From Alteribacillus sp041949975 (GTDB lineage Bacteria; Bacillota; Bacilli; Bacillales; Marinococcaceae): a stretch of 57,068 nucleotides of DNA. Made by a program: the position numbers and the translations under genes. Below, piece by piece: positions 8,956-16,888 of the stretch (its first letter is position 1; each line of letters starts with the position of its first letter). The stretch covers positions 1 through 57,068 of the forward strand of contig NZ_JBHFQG010000022.1 in assembly GCF_041949975.1 (NCBI RefSeq), given 5' to 3'. The notes below the pieces were generated by a model. That model was not told the DNA's origin. It searched no databases and worked only from the letters and a program-made list of their open reading frames with translations.

Positions 8956-9480
8956 ATGGGCAGAAACTTTCGTTTTCATAATTTATCCAAAAAGAACATG
9001 ACATTTGCAAATGTATATCATCATATAGAAGCTTTCATAAAGCAAAACCCAAAAGCACAATATCGTCTAATGATCGGCACCGATTCACAGGTACACCCTA
9101 AAACTACCAGATTTGTAACTGGCATCGTGATCCGTCGTGAAGGACATGGAGTATGGGCTTGTTTAAAAAAGTATGAAGTAAAAAGACGAGTAGAGCATTT
9201 GCATGAAAAGGTTTCAATGGAGACCTATTTAACAGAAGAAGTCGCTCAGCTGTTTACGCCCGCAAAAAAACAACAGTTATTTAAGATCGTGCTGCCTTAT
9301 ATCGATGAAGGAAGTTCATTTGTCTTTGAGGGGCATCTGGATGTCGGCAAAGGAAAACGAAACAAAACGAAAATTTACGTAGAAGAAATGATAGCGCGTC
9401 TCGAGGTGCACGGAATGAGGACACGAGTTAAACCAGATTCTTTTGTTGCTTCAAGTTATGCCAATCGTTACACCAAATAA
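8956..9480 (+). CDS. ykuK: YkuK-family ribonuclease H-like protein (DUF458)
   Basis: The 174 residues align from end to end with B. subtilis YkuK. Landmarks are FHNLSKKNMTFANV near the N-terminus, YRLMIGTDSQVHPKTTRFVT (about 37-56), the ETYLTEEVAQLF segment, FVFEGHLDVGKGKRNKTK and the invariant C-terminus KPDSFVASSYANRYTK. The family is predicted to adopt an RNase H-like fold, with Asp of GTDSQ as a likely metal ligand; no substrate is established. The start ATG follows TAAGGGGGAGAAGA. It is divergent from htpG and single. Confidence 0.9.
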   Translation: MGRNFRFHNLSKKNMTFANVYHHIEAFIKQNPKAQYRLMIGTDSQVHPKTTRFVTGIVIRREGHGVWACLKKYEVKRRVEHLHEKVSMETYLTEEVAQLFTPAKKQQLFKIVLPYIDEGSSFVFEGHLDVGKGKRNKTKIYVEEMIARLEVHGMRTRVKPDSFVASSYANRYTK

Positions 9481-9526
9481 TCACTTCCATACTCCCTTTT
9501 AGAATTAATTGGAAATCGATTGTATG

Positions 9527-9555
9527 TTGACACGGTTTATAGAGATATTTACAAT
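9527..9555 (+). promoter_or_regulatory. Sigma-A promoter of the adenine deaminase riboswitch unit
   Basis: TTGACA (9527-9532), 17 bp, TACAAT (9550-9555). It places the transcript start about 25 bp before the aptamer. Confidence 0.85.
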
Positions 9556-9586
9556 ATAAAACAATATTTAAATAAAATAATTTTTT

Positions 9587-9743
9587 ACCGCTCGTATAAT
9601 ATTGGAAATATGGTCCAAAAGTTTCTACCAAACTACCGTAAATAGTTTGACTACTAGGGGGAATCTGCCTATAAATGTGGTATATAGTCTGATGGCTGAC
9701 TTCCCCTTCTATGTCAAACTCCAGGGTAACCTGGGTTTTTTTT
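9587..9743 (+). promoter_or_regulatory. Purine riboswitch (guanine/hypoxanthine type) with terminator
   Basis: The aptamer core is clear: CGTATAAT, ATATGGTCC, GTTTCTACCAA, CCGTAAA, and TTTGACTAC. The J3/1 base that pairs with the ligand is C (GACTAC), as in guanine-sensing members; adenine-sensing ones have T. The expression platform is visible. AGTTTGAC with AGGGGGAA (9644-9663) can pair with TTCCCCT and GTCAAACT (9701-9720) as an antiterminator. This destroys P3 and P1. When ligand stabilises the aptamer, the CCAGG-GTAA-CCTGG hairpin (9721-9734) followed by a T-run terminates transcription. It is therefore predicted to be an OFF switch. Confidence 0.92.
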
Positions 9744-9782
9744 ATACTGTTAAAGTATAACTCAATTAAGGGGGAACGAGTT

Positions 9783-11534
9783 ATGACGATAGATAAAGAA
9801 GTTTTAACCAAACGCATAAATGTGGCAAGCAACCGTATACCGGCAGATATTGTAGTTAAAAACGGAAGAATTATAGATGTATTTAACAGGGAGATCATTC
9901 ACGGGGACATTGCAATTGCCGATGGATATATCGTTGGGATTGGTGACTTTGAAGGAAAAGAAGTTATTGATGCAGATAACCGGTATGTGTGCCCTTCTTT
10001 TATAGATGGACATGTTCATATTGAATCATCTATGGTCACGCCATCTGAATTTGCAAAAGCTGTGATTCCGCACGGTGTCACAACCGTCATTACCGACCCT
10101 CATGAAATTGCAAATGTGGCGGGAAAAGAAGGCATTCAGTTTATGATAGATGACTCTGAAAATGTACCAATGGATATACGAATCATGCTTCCATCCTGTG
10201 TTCCGGCGACTCCATTTGAAAATAATGGAGCACAGTTAAACGCCGAAGATTTACAGACATTTTTTAGTCATAAACGTGTACTCGGCCTGGCTGAAGTTAT
10301 GGATTATCCTTCGGTCTTAAATAATGAAGATACTATGATTGATAAACTAGTTACTACCTCTAAATACAGCAATTTTATAGATGGACACGCCGCCGGGCTC
10401 AATTCTGAAGAACTAAATGTATATGCTGCAGCCGGTATCGGTACAGATCATGAATGTAACACAGCTTCTCAAGCACTAGAGCGGTTACAGCGCGGAATGT
10501 ACGTTCTTATTAGGGAAGGATCGGCAGCAAAAGACCTCACATCTATCCTTCCGCTGGTGAATGATAAAAATGCCCGACGTTTTCTTTTTTGCACAGATGA
10601 TAAACATTTAGACGATTTGGTGGAAAAAGGAAGCATTGATCATAATGTACGGCTGGCCATTAAAGAAGGACTTGACCCATTATTGGCTATTCAGATGGCT
10701 TCTCTGAACGCTGCCGAGTGTTATGGATTAAAAAACAAAGGTGCTATTGCCCCGGGATATGCTGCTGACTTTCTACTTTTAGACAACTTAGATGCTATAT
10801 CCATTAGTGCAGTATACACATCAGGGAAGCTTACTGCCGAAGATGGAAAGTATGTTGGGGAGAAAATCGAATCCGTTCAGCCTTCTGCTGAACTAACAAA
10901 TACCATTCATGTACCAGACCTGAAAGAAGAGGATTTAGACATCCCCATTAGTGGAGAGAGCGCTCATATTATAGGTGTGTCACCAAATAGCATTGTCACG
11001 AACAAATTAGTGGAAAAAGTACAAACGGAAAATGGAGTTTTCGTCCCTTCCGCATCCCTCGATCAAATGAAGTTAGCTGTTATCGAAAGACATTCAAGAA
11101 CAGGAAATATTGGCTTAGGGATCGTAAAAGGGCTGGAAATAAAAGAAGGAGCGATAGCATCTACTGTAGCGCACGATTCTCATAACCTCGTGACAGCTGG
11201 AGCAAATGATCAAGACGTGATAACAGCTATAAATACGATTAAAAGCATGAATGGCGGATTGGCTGTCGTAAAAAACGAGAAAGTTATTGCAGCTCTTTCC
11301 TTAAACGTTGCGGGGTTAATCTCTGACAAAGACAGTGAAACGGTCTGCAAGTCTCTTCACCTATTAAATACTGCACTGTCGGAAATTGGATGCTCTCAAA
11401 CATTCAATCCCTTTTTAACCTTGGCATTTTTAACATTACCGGTTATTCCAGCGCTAAAATTGACAGATAAAGGCTTATTTAATGTAGAGATGTTTAGCCA
11501 TATATCTGTTGACCCGTCCGTCCTCTATCGGTAA
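9783..11534 (+). CDS. ade: Adenine deaminase
   Basis: AdeC-type adenine deaminase converts adenine to hypoxanthine plus ammonia in purine salvage. The correct start is the ATG at 9783 (MTIDKEVLTKRINVASNRIP), which follows AAGGGGGAACGAG. The longer ORF from 9711 reads through the riboswitch terminator. The 583 residues match the family length. Amidohydrolase metal motifs are present: DGHVHIESSM, the VITDPHEIAN block, DGHAAG, GTDHECN and FCTDDKH. The C-terminal domain has the SHNLVTAGAND block. A guanine-type riboswitch upstream fits feedback by guanine or by the product hypoxanthine. Confidence 0.95.
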   Translation: MTIDKEVLTKRINVASNRIPADIVVKNGRIIDVFNREIIHGDIAIADGYIVGIGDFEGKEVIDADNRYVCPSFIDGHVHIESSMVTPSEFAKAVIPHGVTTVITDPHEIANVAGKEGIQFMIDDSENVPMDIRIMLPSCVPATPFENNGAQLNAEDLQTFFSHKRVLGLAEVMDYPSVLNNEDTMIDKLVTTSKYSNFIDGHAAGLNSEELNVYAAAGIGTDHECNTASQALERLQRGMYVLIREGSAAKDLTSILPLVNDKNARRFLFCTDDKHLDDLVEKGSIDHNVRLAIKEGLDPLLAIQMASLNAAECYGLKNKGAIAPGYAADFLLLDNLDAISISAVYTSGKLTAEDGKYVGEKIESVQPSAELTNTIHVPDLKEEDLDIPISGESAHIIGVSPNSIVTNKLVEKVQTENGVFVPSASLDQMKLAVIERHSRTGNIGLGIVKGLEIKEGAIASTVAHDSHNLVTAGANDQDVITAINTIKSMNGGLAVVKNEKVIAALSLNVAGLISDKDSETVCKSLHLLNTALSEIGCSQTFNPFLTLAFLTLPVIPALKLTDKGLFNVEMFSHISVDPSVLYR

Positions 11535-11639
11535 AGAAAAAATTTCAGATTGGGGTTGAATTGAAAATAAATTTCCGTAACGTATTTAACTATTTTTCAA
11601 TGCATTATTGGCAAAAACATCTATGGAGGGTACGGAAAA

Positions 11640-12467
11640 ATGAACATTTTATCTTTTGGGAAGAAAATGCTGTCCATTGTAATCCTGGGGCTTATTTTGT
11701 CAGGCTGCGGACAAGATACAGGACAAGCTGAAAGTGAAGAAACTGGGGAAACAGAAAGTAAACAAGAGGAAGAAACAGTTGGAATTATTGGGCCGATGGA
11801 AGTTGAAATCGACATTTTGCGCTCCAATATGGAAGTGGAAAATGAAGAAGACATTGCCGGCATGACTTTTTATGAAGGAACATTAAAAGGAGAAAATATT
11901 GTTCTTGTGCAATCAGGTATCGGGAAAGTGAACGCTTCTGTGGCAGCGCAGATTCTTATCAGTGAATTCAATGTAGATGCATTGATTAATTCAGGAGTAG
12001 CTGGGAGCATTCATCCTGATGTAGGTCTTGGAGATATTGTTATTTCTACCCAAACGGTGCACCATGATATGGATGAAACAGCTAAGGATTATGAGCCGGG
12101 TCAAATTCCAGATATGGACGTACTGTACTTTAAAGCAGATGAAGAACTGATTTCTCTTGCAAAAGACGGAACAGAAGGTTTACCAGACTATGTAGATGTG
12201 TTTACAGAAACAGTAGCTACAGGAGATCAATTTATTGATAGCGAAGAAAAGTCCGAGTGGATTAATGAAACATTTGACGCGTATGTAGTTGAAATGGAAG
12301 GTGCTGCAGTAGGTCAAATTGCCTATTTGAACGATATTCCTTACGTTGTCATTCGTTCTGCTTCCGATGATGCTGGGGAAGAAGCTGCAGAAATCCAGGA
12401 AAACTTCGTGGAAGAAGCAGCGCAAAATTCCAGTCACGTGATTGAGGAAATATTAGATAATATGTAA
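11640..12467 (+). CDS. Lipoprotein MTA/SAH nucleosidase-like phosphorylase
   Basis: The N-terminus is a lipoprotein signal (KKMLSIVILGLILSGCGQ) with the lipidated cysteine at about residue 23. A Glu/Gln/Thr-rich linker follows to about 43. The rest is a PNP/UDP-family nucleosidase of the MTA/SAH nucleosidase type: VGIIGPMEVEIDIL (with the family's first catalytic Glu), IVLVQSGIGKVNASVAAQ, NSGVAGSIHPDVGLGDIV, VVEMEGAAVGQIAY and VVIRSASDDAGEEA with the catalytic Asp. All key residues look intact. Cytosolic Pfs acts on methylthioadenosine or S-adenosylhomocysteine; here the signal puts it outside the membrane, so it may process nucleosides from the medium. The ATG follows TGGAGGGTACGGAAAA. It lies 105 bp after ade, possibly a purine-salvage neighbour. 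Confidence 0.85.
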   Translation: MNILSFGKKMLSIVILGLILSGCGQDTGQAESEETGETESKQEEETVGIIGPMEVEIDILRSNMEVENEEDIAGMTFYEGTLKGENIVLVQSGIGKVNASVAAQILISEFNVDALINSGVAGSIHPDVGLGDIVISTQTVHHDMDETAKDYEPGQIPDMDVLYFKADEELISLAKDGTEGLPDYVDVFTETVATGDQFIDSEEKSEWINETFDAYVVEMEGAAVGQIAYLNDIPYVVIRSASDDAGEEAAEIQENFVEEAAQNSSHVIEEILDNM

Positions 12468-12579
12468 TAAAGATTGTGAGCTGTCCAAAAGTGTGAACTG
12501 CACCCCATCTGTCCGTTATCAATGCATTTCCCTACCCGTGACATACTAGGCTCTGTTTCTGTTTACGTGAGGGAGGGGC

Positions 12580-12765
12580 ATTAGCAGCGAGAGATCAGCT
12601 AAAAGGACTGGTGTGGATCGAAAAACGGTCCGGAAATATTTCAATGAATATGAAAACATAGGAAATCTTGAAGATAGATCACACAGGTGTGCTGATTCAG
12701 ACAGGGTTGTCCACTATAAGAAGAGAAAATTATTATTTATGGATATAGATTCTCTCCCAGAATAA
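12580..12765 (+). pseudogene. IS21-like transposase remnant (HTH region)
   Basis: About 60 codons without a start. They encode SAKRTGVDRKTVRKYFNEYE, the helix-turn-helix typical of IstA-type IS21 transposases, followed by unrelated residues and a stop. Nothing of the DDE core is left. Confidence 0.5.
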
Positions 12766-12819
12766 GTATCGTTTATAAGTCTTCTTGAGTTTTTTAATTA
12801 AGCGATAAAAAGCGTTTAC

Positions 12820-13273
12820 TCACAATTCTATCTCAATACCGTTTCCGATAAACTCCGAAACGATACTCAGCACTATATCTCCCACAACTAGTTTCGCCTC
12901 AAGGATGTGATGCATAACATAATACCGTTCGTTTTTTGTCGGTTTCTTTATCGGTGTATTCCGTTTCAAGCAGTGATCGTAGTGCTTTTCAAAGCTAAGA
13001 AGCCCCGTCTCATCAACGCCTCCCCAATTTTTCCCCTTTATGACTATACTGATCAAAGCATCTCTCTTCCGAAGCGATTCTTTGATCATGTAGGTCCTGA
13101 TCCCTTCAAGTTCCATCGGACCTGCCTAGATAAAAAATTATAATTGTATCATAGTAGGGTAATTCTTCCTGTGGCTCCAAACCTTCCTGGGTTTTCAATA
13201 CATTCGTCTTTGTTCCATTATTGATGGTCAAAAAACATACTTCATCCGCCACAAGCATGATAGTTAAGTACAT
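12820..13273 (-). pseudogene. DDE transposase remnant, frameshifted and C-truncated
   Basis: Read from 13273 the frame gives MYLTIMLVADEV and later EELPYYDTI. It then shifts frame to MELEGIRTYMIKESLRKRDA, followed by GLLSFEKHYDHCLKRNTPIK and HHILEAKLVVGDIVLSI. This is the first half of a DDE transposase with a GTGL-like catalytic block of the IS4/ISLre2-like kind. The C-terminal half, with the remaining acidic residues, is missing after 12820. The family name is uncertain. Confidence 0.6.
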
Positions 13274-13322
13274 CACCGTTTTATAGGTGAAAGTTAAGTT
13301 ATAAGTAAAGATTCCTCAAGAA

Positions 13323-14090
13323 TTAAAAGTTGCCAAATTTAAGTTTATTACTTATTTGATCTGCAGTCTCTTTTATAGAACTAATAAAGTAATCAATTCT
13401 AGATTCATCAACTCTGACTAATGGGGCTGAGACTGATATTCCAGCTACAACTTCATTATCTCTATTGTCAAATATTGGAGCACTGACTGAAAATACACCA
13501 GAAACTAACTCTCCAAAACTTACAGCATAGCCTTTTTCTTTTATAGTATCCAATTCTTCCTGTAGCTTTTTTCTATTAACAATAGTTTTATCTGTTTCTG
13601 GTGTTAATTTAATCTCCTGAATATATTGTTCAATTCTATCAGGAGGAAGATAAGCTAACAACAACTTTGCAGACGCACCTATATATAAGGGAGACTTTTG
13701 ACCAATATATGAAATAGTCATTAAAGCATGCTTGGCTTCTTCAAAAGCAATGCATTTTCGTTCGTTATTTTCAATAATATTTATATAGACGTTTTCACCT
13801 AATCTATCTCGTAAATCTTTTAAATATGGTTTGGCAGTTGTTAATAAATGGGAATGTTCTTCTACAAGTTTTCCTAAATAATATAATTCAATTCCCAATT
13901 TATACGTTTTTTTCTTATTATCTTTTTCAAGAAAACCATTTATTACTAATGTATTTAGGATCCTTTGAAGACTTGATTTAGAAAGATCAAGTTTATGGTG
14001 AAGTTCAGCCAAGGAAAATTCTTTCTCATCTCTTGAAAAGGACTTCAGAATCTGGATAGCTCTTGTAATTGTCTGCATTGATTTTTCCAT
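13323..14090 (-). CDS. IclR-family transcriptional regulator
   Basis: This 255-residue protein has an N-terminal winged helix (ITRAIQILKSFSRDEKEFSL then SSLQRILNTL, about 6-47) and the IclR effector domain (LGENVYINIIENNERKCIAF, LYIGASAKLLLAYLP, KGYAVSFGELVSGVFSVSAP). The start follows GAGGAGGGAGTAA. IclR proteins usually control neighbouring catabolic genes in response to an aromatic or organic acid. A 16-bp motif found 38 bp upstream of its own start recurs twice before the adjacent RibB-like gene, suggesting that it controls itself and that gene. The ligand is unknown. Confidence 0.9.
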   Translation of the reverse strand: MEKSMQTITRAIQILKSFSRDEKEFSLAELHHKLDLSKSSLQRILNTLVINGFLEKDNKKKTYKLGIELYYLGKLVEEHSHLLTTAKPYLKDLRDRLGENVYINIIENNERKCIAFEEAKHALMTISYIGQKSPLYIGASAKLLLAYLPPDRIEQYIQEIKLTPETDKTIVNRKKLQEELDTIKEKGYAVSFGELVSGVFSVSAPIFDNRDNEVVAGISVSAPLVRVDESRIDYFISSIKETADQISNKLKFGNF

Positions 14091-14127
14091 GTTTACTCCC
14101 TCCTCTAACCGGTTTTATTCTGTTAAT

Positions 14128-14143
14128 ATCACTAGCATTGCAT
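14128..14143. promoter_or_regulatory. Putative IclR operator, copy 1
   Basis: ATCACTAGCATTGCAT. The reverse complement of 15940-15955 matches it at 15 of 16 positions and the copy at 15870-15885 matches at 13 of 16. It lies 38-53 bp upstream of the iclR start, consistent with autoregulation. Confidence 0.55.
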
Positions 14144-14872
14144 TTTTGCTTTTCTGACGTTAAACTAAAAAGGAAAGACCTAAGCAGGAGGTAACACTAT
14201 TCATTTAGTAAGATTATACATTTAAGGTAGTGACGGGACGGACGATAAATGTTCCATCATGGTACCCTTTTGTTCTCCACTCTCAATAACCAAACTCGAC
14301 AAGGCTCCCGAGCAGTTTTGAATATTCGGTGAATATATCACAATCCTTCACCGCGAGTGTAGCAGCATAAATAAATTATAACATAATAAACCTCTTTACT
14401 ATTATGGTCTGCATTATGCATTCTTTTTCATTTGAAGTAAATAATCATTTATAAAATTTCTTAGTCCGTGTTGTTTAATTCTTTTTCTGTCTCCACTTAG
14501 GCAAATTTCAGACAGATTTCTTTTCGCCCATATACAATGTTATAAAAGCCATTTTCATAAAACCGCAAGTCAATTGTGTTATATATTCCCTTATTAATTC
14601 CATACGTTTTTCACATAATCTTGACAATGAAATATTTAGTAAATACAAGATATCTCTATTAATCCTGGGTTATTCTCTCTTTGTTTTTATAAATAAATTA
14701 AAATTACAGACAGCAATTAAAAGCTATTACTATGGATTTTGTCTTAAGAGCTTTTGCATAAATACAACTTCTTTACCCAAGTAGAACACTTCCTTAGTAA
14801 TAATCAATGTTTTAGACCCAGTAATAGTACCTGAAATTATCAATAAATAACACCCCCTAAGTAAAAAAAACT
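14144..14872. other. Gene-free AT-rich stretch with a decayed coding fragment
   Basis: No intact ORF is supported. Between about 14215 and 14365 the minus strand reads as protein-like sequence with one stop (AATLAVKDCDIFTEYSKLLG then a TGA and KGYHDGTFIVRPVTT). It resembles a gene remnant, but I cannot assign a family. The rest, up to the RibB-like stop, is AT-rich with no clear terminator. Confidence 0.4.
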
Positions 14873-15853
14873 TTAAGCAACATTAGTAATAACTACTGAA
14901 TTAGTAATATTAATATCTTTCAATATTTGTTCAACGATAATTTTTTCCCATCCTTCAATCATAAACATATTTCTATTTTCTACATTCTGCCCTTTTGGAT
15001 TGCTTAATTTTCTGTATATTAATACGCTGGTTCCATCTTGTGTAATCTTCTCTAATTTTTTTGGTTCAAGAGCTTCTCCAATGGAGTAACCAGAATCAAT
15101 ATAGACTGGCAGAGGCAATATATTCTTCTTTTTTGAATTTCCAACCATAACTATTAATTCACTGTCATCTATTTGGTTTAAATACGTTCTCGTTTTAACA
15201 TCCCCATATTTGGTAGGAAGAGTGAAATCTGATTGACGTACAATTAGGCTCGTGTTTTTTAGTTGATATTCTGTTAAGTCTTTTATTGAAAGCATTTTTA
15301 GGTTTTGCTGAATTGATTTTTCTTTTAATTCTTTTAGATTAGCGATCCCCCCTTCATTGTTTAGCACTTCGCAAATAACACCGGATAAATAAGAACTACA
15401 TAATTTAGCCAAATCAGTTGCAGCTTCCGATATGCTTACTTTCTCTACAAGCCCTCTTTCTCTGGAAATTATAGGAAAAATATGACCTGGTCTTATAAAA
15501 TCATTGAGTGAAGTGCTTTTTTGAATTAACATTTTTATTGTTTCGCACCTTTCAAAAGCAGAAATACCTGTCGTGCAACTTTTAGAATCAATAGAAATCG
15601 TAAAGTTTTTATAGAGGTTCTCATTACTTTTTTCCATTTTTGGGAGAGCTAATTCTTCCGCCCGTTTTTTGGTTAAAACGATGGAAACTAAACCTTTAGC
15701 ATGGGTAATCATTAAATTAATGTGATTAGGTGAGACATTTTGAGATAATAAATAGAAATAACCTATTTCTCGTCCATCGATACAATCATCAATAAGTAAT
15801 ATCATCTCTCCTCTTTTCAAAGCTAATATACAATCTTTTAGATTATTATACAT
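14873..15853 (-). CDS. RibB/RibA-like protein with degenerate active sites
   Basis: The 326-residue protein has the order of a RibBA fusion. Residues 1-195 resemble 3,4-dihydroxy-2-butanone 4-phosphate synthase: DLP-type LALPKM, CTTGISAFERCETI (93-106), DFIRPGHIFPIISRERGLVE (119-138), ATDLAKL, and GVICEVLNNEGG. Residues 200-326 resemble a shortened GTP cyclohydrolase II (RQSDFTLPTKYGDV, then PLPVYIDSGYSIGE). Both sites are altered. The DDEDRENEGD metal motif has become DDCIDGREIGY. The metal-binding histidine of GHTEA is replaced (SISEA, Ile141). The zinc cysteines of cyclohydrolase II are absent. It is related to RibBX-type variants but goes further. Neighbours are an MBL hydrolase, an FMN-type monooxygenase and IclR, so a catabolic or flavin-linked role is an inference. 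Confidence 0.75.
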   Translation of the reverse strand: MYNNLKDCILALKRGEMILLIDDCIDGREIGYFYLLSQNVSPNHINLMITHAKGLVSIVLTKKRAEELALPKMEKSNENLYKNFTISIDSKSCTTGISAFERCETIKMLIQKSTSLNDFIRPGHIFPIISRERGLVEKVSISEAATDLAKLCSSYLSGVICEVLNNEGGIANLKELKEKSIQQNLKMLSIKDLTEYQLKNTSLIVRQSDFTLPTKYGDVKTRTYLNQIDDSELIVMVGNSKKKNILPLPVYIDSGYSIGEALEPKKLEKITQDGTSVLIYRKLSNPKGQNVENRNMFMIEGWEKIIVEQILKDINITNSVVITNVA

Positions 15854-15869
15854 AAAGACCCCCCATTAT

Positions 15870-15885
15870 ATTGCTAGCGTTGCAT
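15870..15885. promoter_or_regulatory. Putative IclR operator, copy 2
   Basis: ATTGCTAGCGTTGCAT, 17 bp upstream of the RibB-like start. Copy 3 lies 55 bp away in opposite orientation, so the two bracket the likely promoter of that gene. Confidence 0.6.
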
Positions 15886-15939
15886 ATAACTTAAAAATAA
15901 TATATTTTAATAATTGCATCTATTTTCAATTTTAATTTA

Positions 15940-15955
15940 ATGCAACGCTAGTGAT
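15940..15955. promoter_or_regulatory. Putative IclR operator, copy 3
   Basis: ATGCAACGCTAGTGAT; its reverse complement differs at one base from the copy before iclR. It lies between the MBL gene's 3' end and the RibB-like promoter region. Confidence 0.6.
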
Positions 15956-15988
15956 AGTTATTGAATAGTTCTTCCTTCTGCCATTATA

Positions 15989-16777
15989 TTAATCAGCCCA
16001 TTCACCATTTTTTGGAAATTCATTAAAATCTTTTTCATCATGTGATAGATATATTGGTATACCTGCATTTTCAATCGTACGTAGTTTCATGTAAGAAGAG
16101 ATGTGTGCTTCAGTACTCCAATCGTAAGGCATTGGGGCTGAATTCCGATAAGCTTCTTTAAGATGAGCAGTGTCTGCACCTAAACATACAAGACCTCGAT
16201 TTTCCAATCTAACAATCATTGCTTGATGACCCGGAGAATGTCCCGGAGTGTTAATCAATTTAATCGTTCCATCATGAAATAAATCGATATCTCCATCGAG
16301 TTCAATAAAATTATATCCCCTTGTATCCTTATAATCATTCAGGCAATATACTATTTTAGTCCATTCATCTGGCCACCACGCATAACTCAATTCTCTTTTT
16401 TGAACAATGAAAGTGGCATTAGGAAAGTGACACATTCCACCTGCATGATCCAGATGCATATGTGATAAAACGACGTACTTTACATCGTCCAGTTTATACC
16501 CCAGTTTAATTAATTGGCGATCGATTGCATCTTCTCGTGTCATGACGCAACCAAACGCTTCACGCATTCCAGGACCCCAGTGTTTTTCTGCAGCTTCAGG
16601 ATCAGCAACATTATAGTTAATCCCCGTATCAAAAAGGATTAACCCCTTTTTTGGATGTTCAATTATCCACACGCTTGATGGTGCAGATACTATTCCGCTT
16701 GCACCTGTCATAATTATACCCTTATCTAGTTTCAATGGGCCACAATCAACTACCGTCACTCGTAAACCTTTCCCCAT
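15989..16777 (-). CDS. MBL-fold hydrolase, AiiA/AttM lactonase type
   Basis: The start is taken as the ATG at 16777 (MGKGLRVTVVDCGPLKLDKG), spaced 7 nt from GGAGG; the longer ORF start has no such site. The 262 residues carry a complete dinuclear zinc site: SHMHLDHAGG gives His106, His108, Asp110 and His111. NTPGHSPGHQ gives His180, GADTAH gives Asp202, and YLSHDEKDF gives His246. This pattern is that of quorum-quenching N-acyl-homoserine lactonases and of gamma-butyrolactone lactonases (BlcC/AttM, which are also controlled by an IclR-type protein). In this setting, between a luciferase-like monooxygenase and a RibB-like gene, a catabolic lactonase or amidohydrolase is more likely than quorum quenching. 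Confidence 0.85.
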   Translation of the reverse strand: MGKGLRVTVVDCGPLKLDKGIIMTGASGIVSAPSSVWIIEHPKKGLILFDTGINYNVADPEAAEKHWGPGMREAFGCVMTREDAIDRQLIKLGYKLDDVKYVVLSHMHLDHAGGMCHFPNATFIVQKRELSYAWWPDEWTKIVYCLNDYKDTRGYNFIELDGDIDLFHDGTIKLINTPGHSPGHQAMIVRLENRGLVCLGADTAHLKEAYRNSAPMPYDWSTEAHISSYMKLRTIENAGIPIYLSHDEKDFNEFPKNGEWAD

Positions 16778-16830
16778 ATTCATACCTCCTACACTATTAT
16801 TAGTTTTGAAATAAACCTGATATATAAACT

Positions 16831-16846
16831 TCACTAAATTTGGTTG
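16831..16846 (+). repeat. 16-bp inverted repeat, left copy
   Basis: TCACTAAATTTGGTTG. The exact reverse complement is at 18263-18278, so the pair flanks the monooxygenase gene. This copy lies about 55 bp upstream of the MBL start. Confidence 0.6.
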
Positions 16847-16888
16847 GAAATCATTTCACTATAGTAAAAGCAAAAGATGTTAACAATA

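Noticed and set aside
9711..9782. N-terminal extension of adenine deaminase from 9711
   Set aside because: It reads through the riboswitch terminator and the real ribosome binding site is at about 9768-9774, before the ATG at 9783.
15989..16777. Quorum-quenching AHL lactonase as the role of the MBL protein
   Set aside because: All zinc ligands fit, but the catabolic neighbours and IclR control favour a metabolic lactone or amide; kept only as an alternative.
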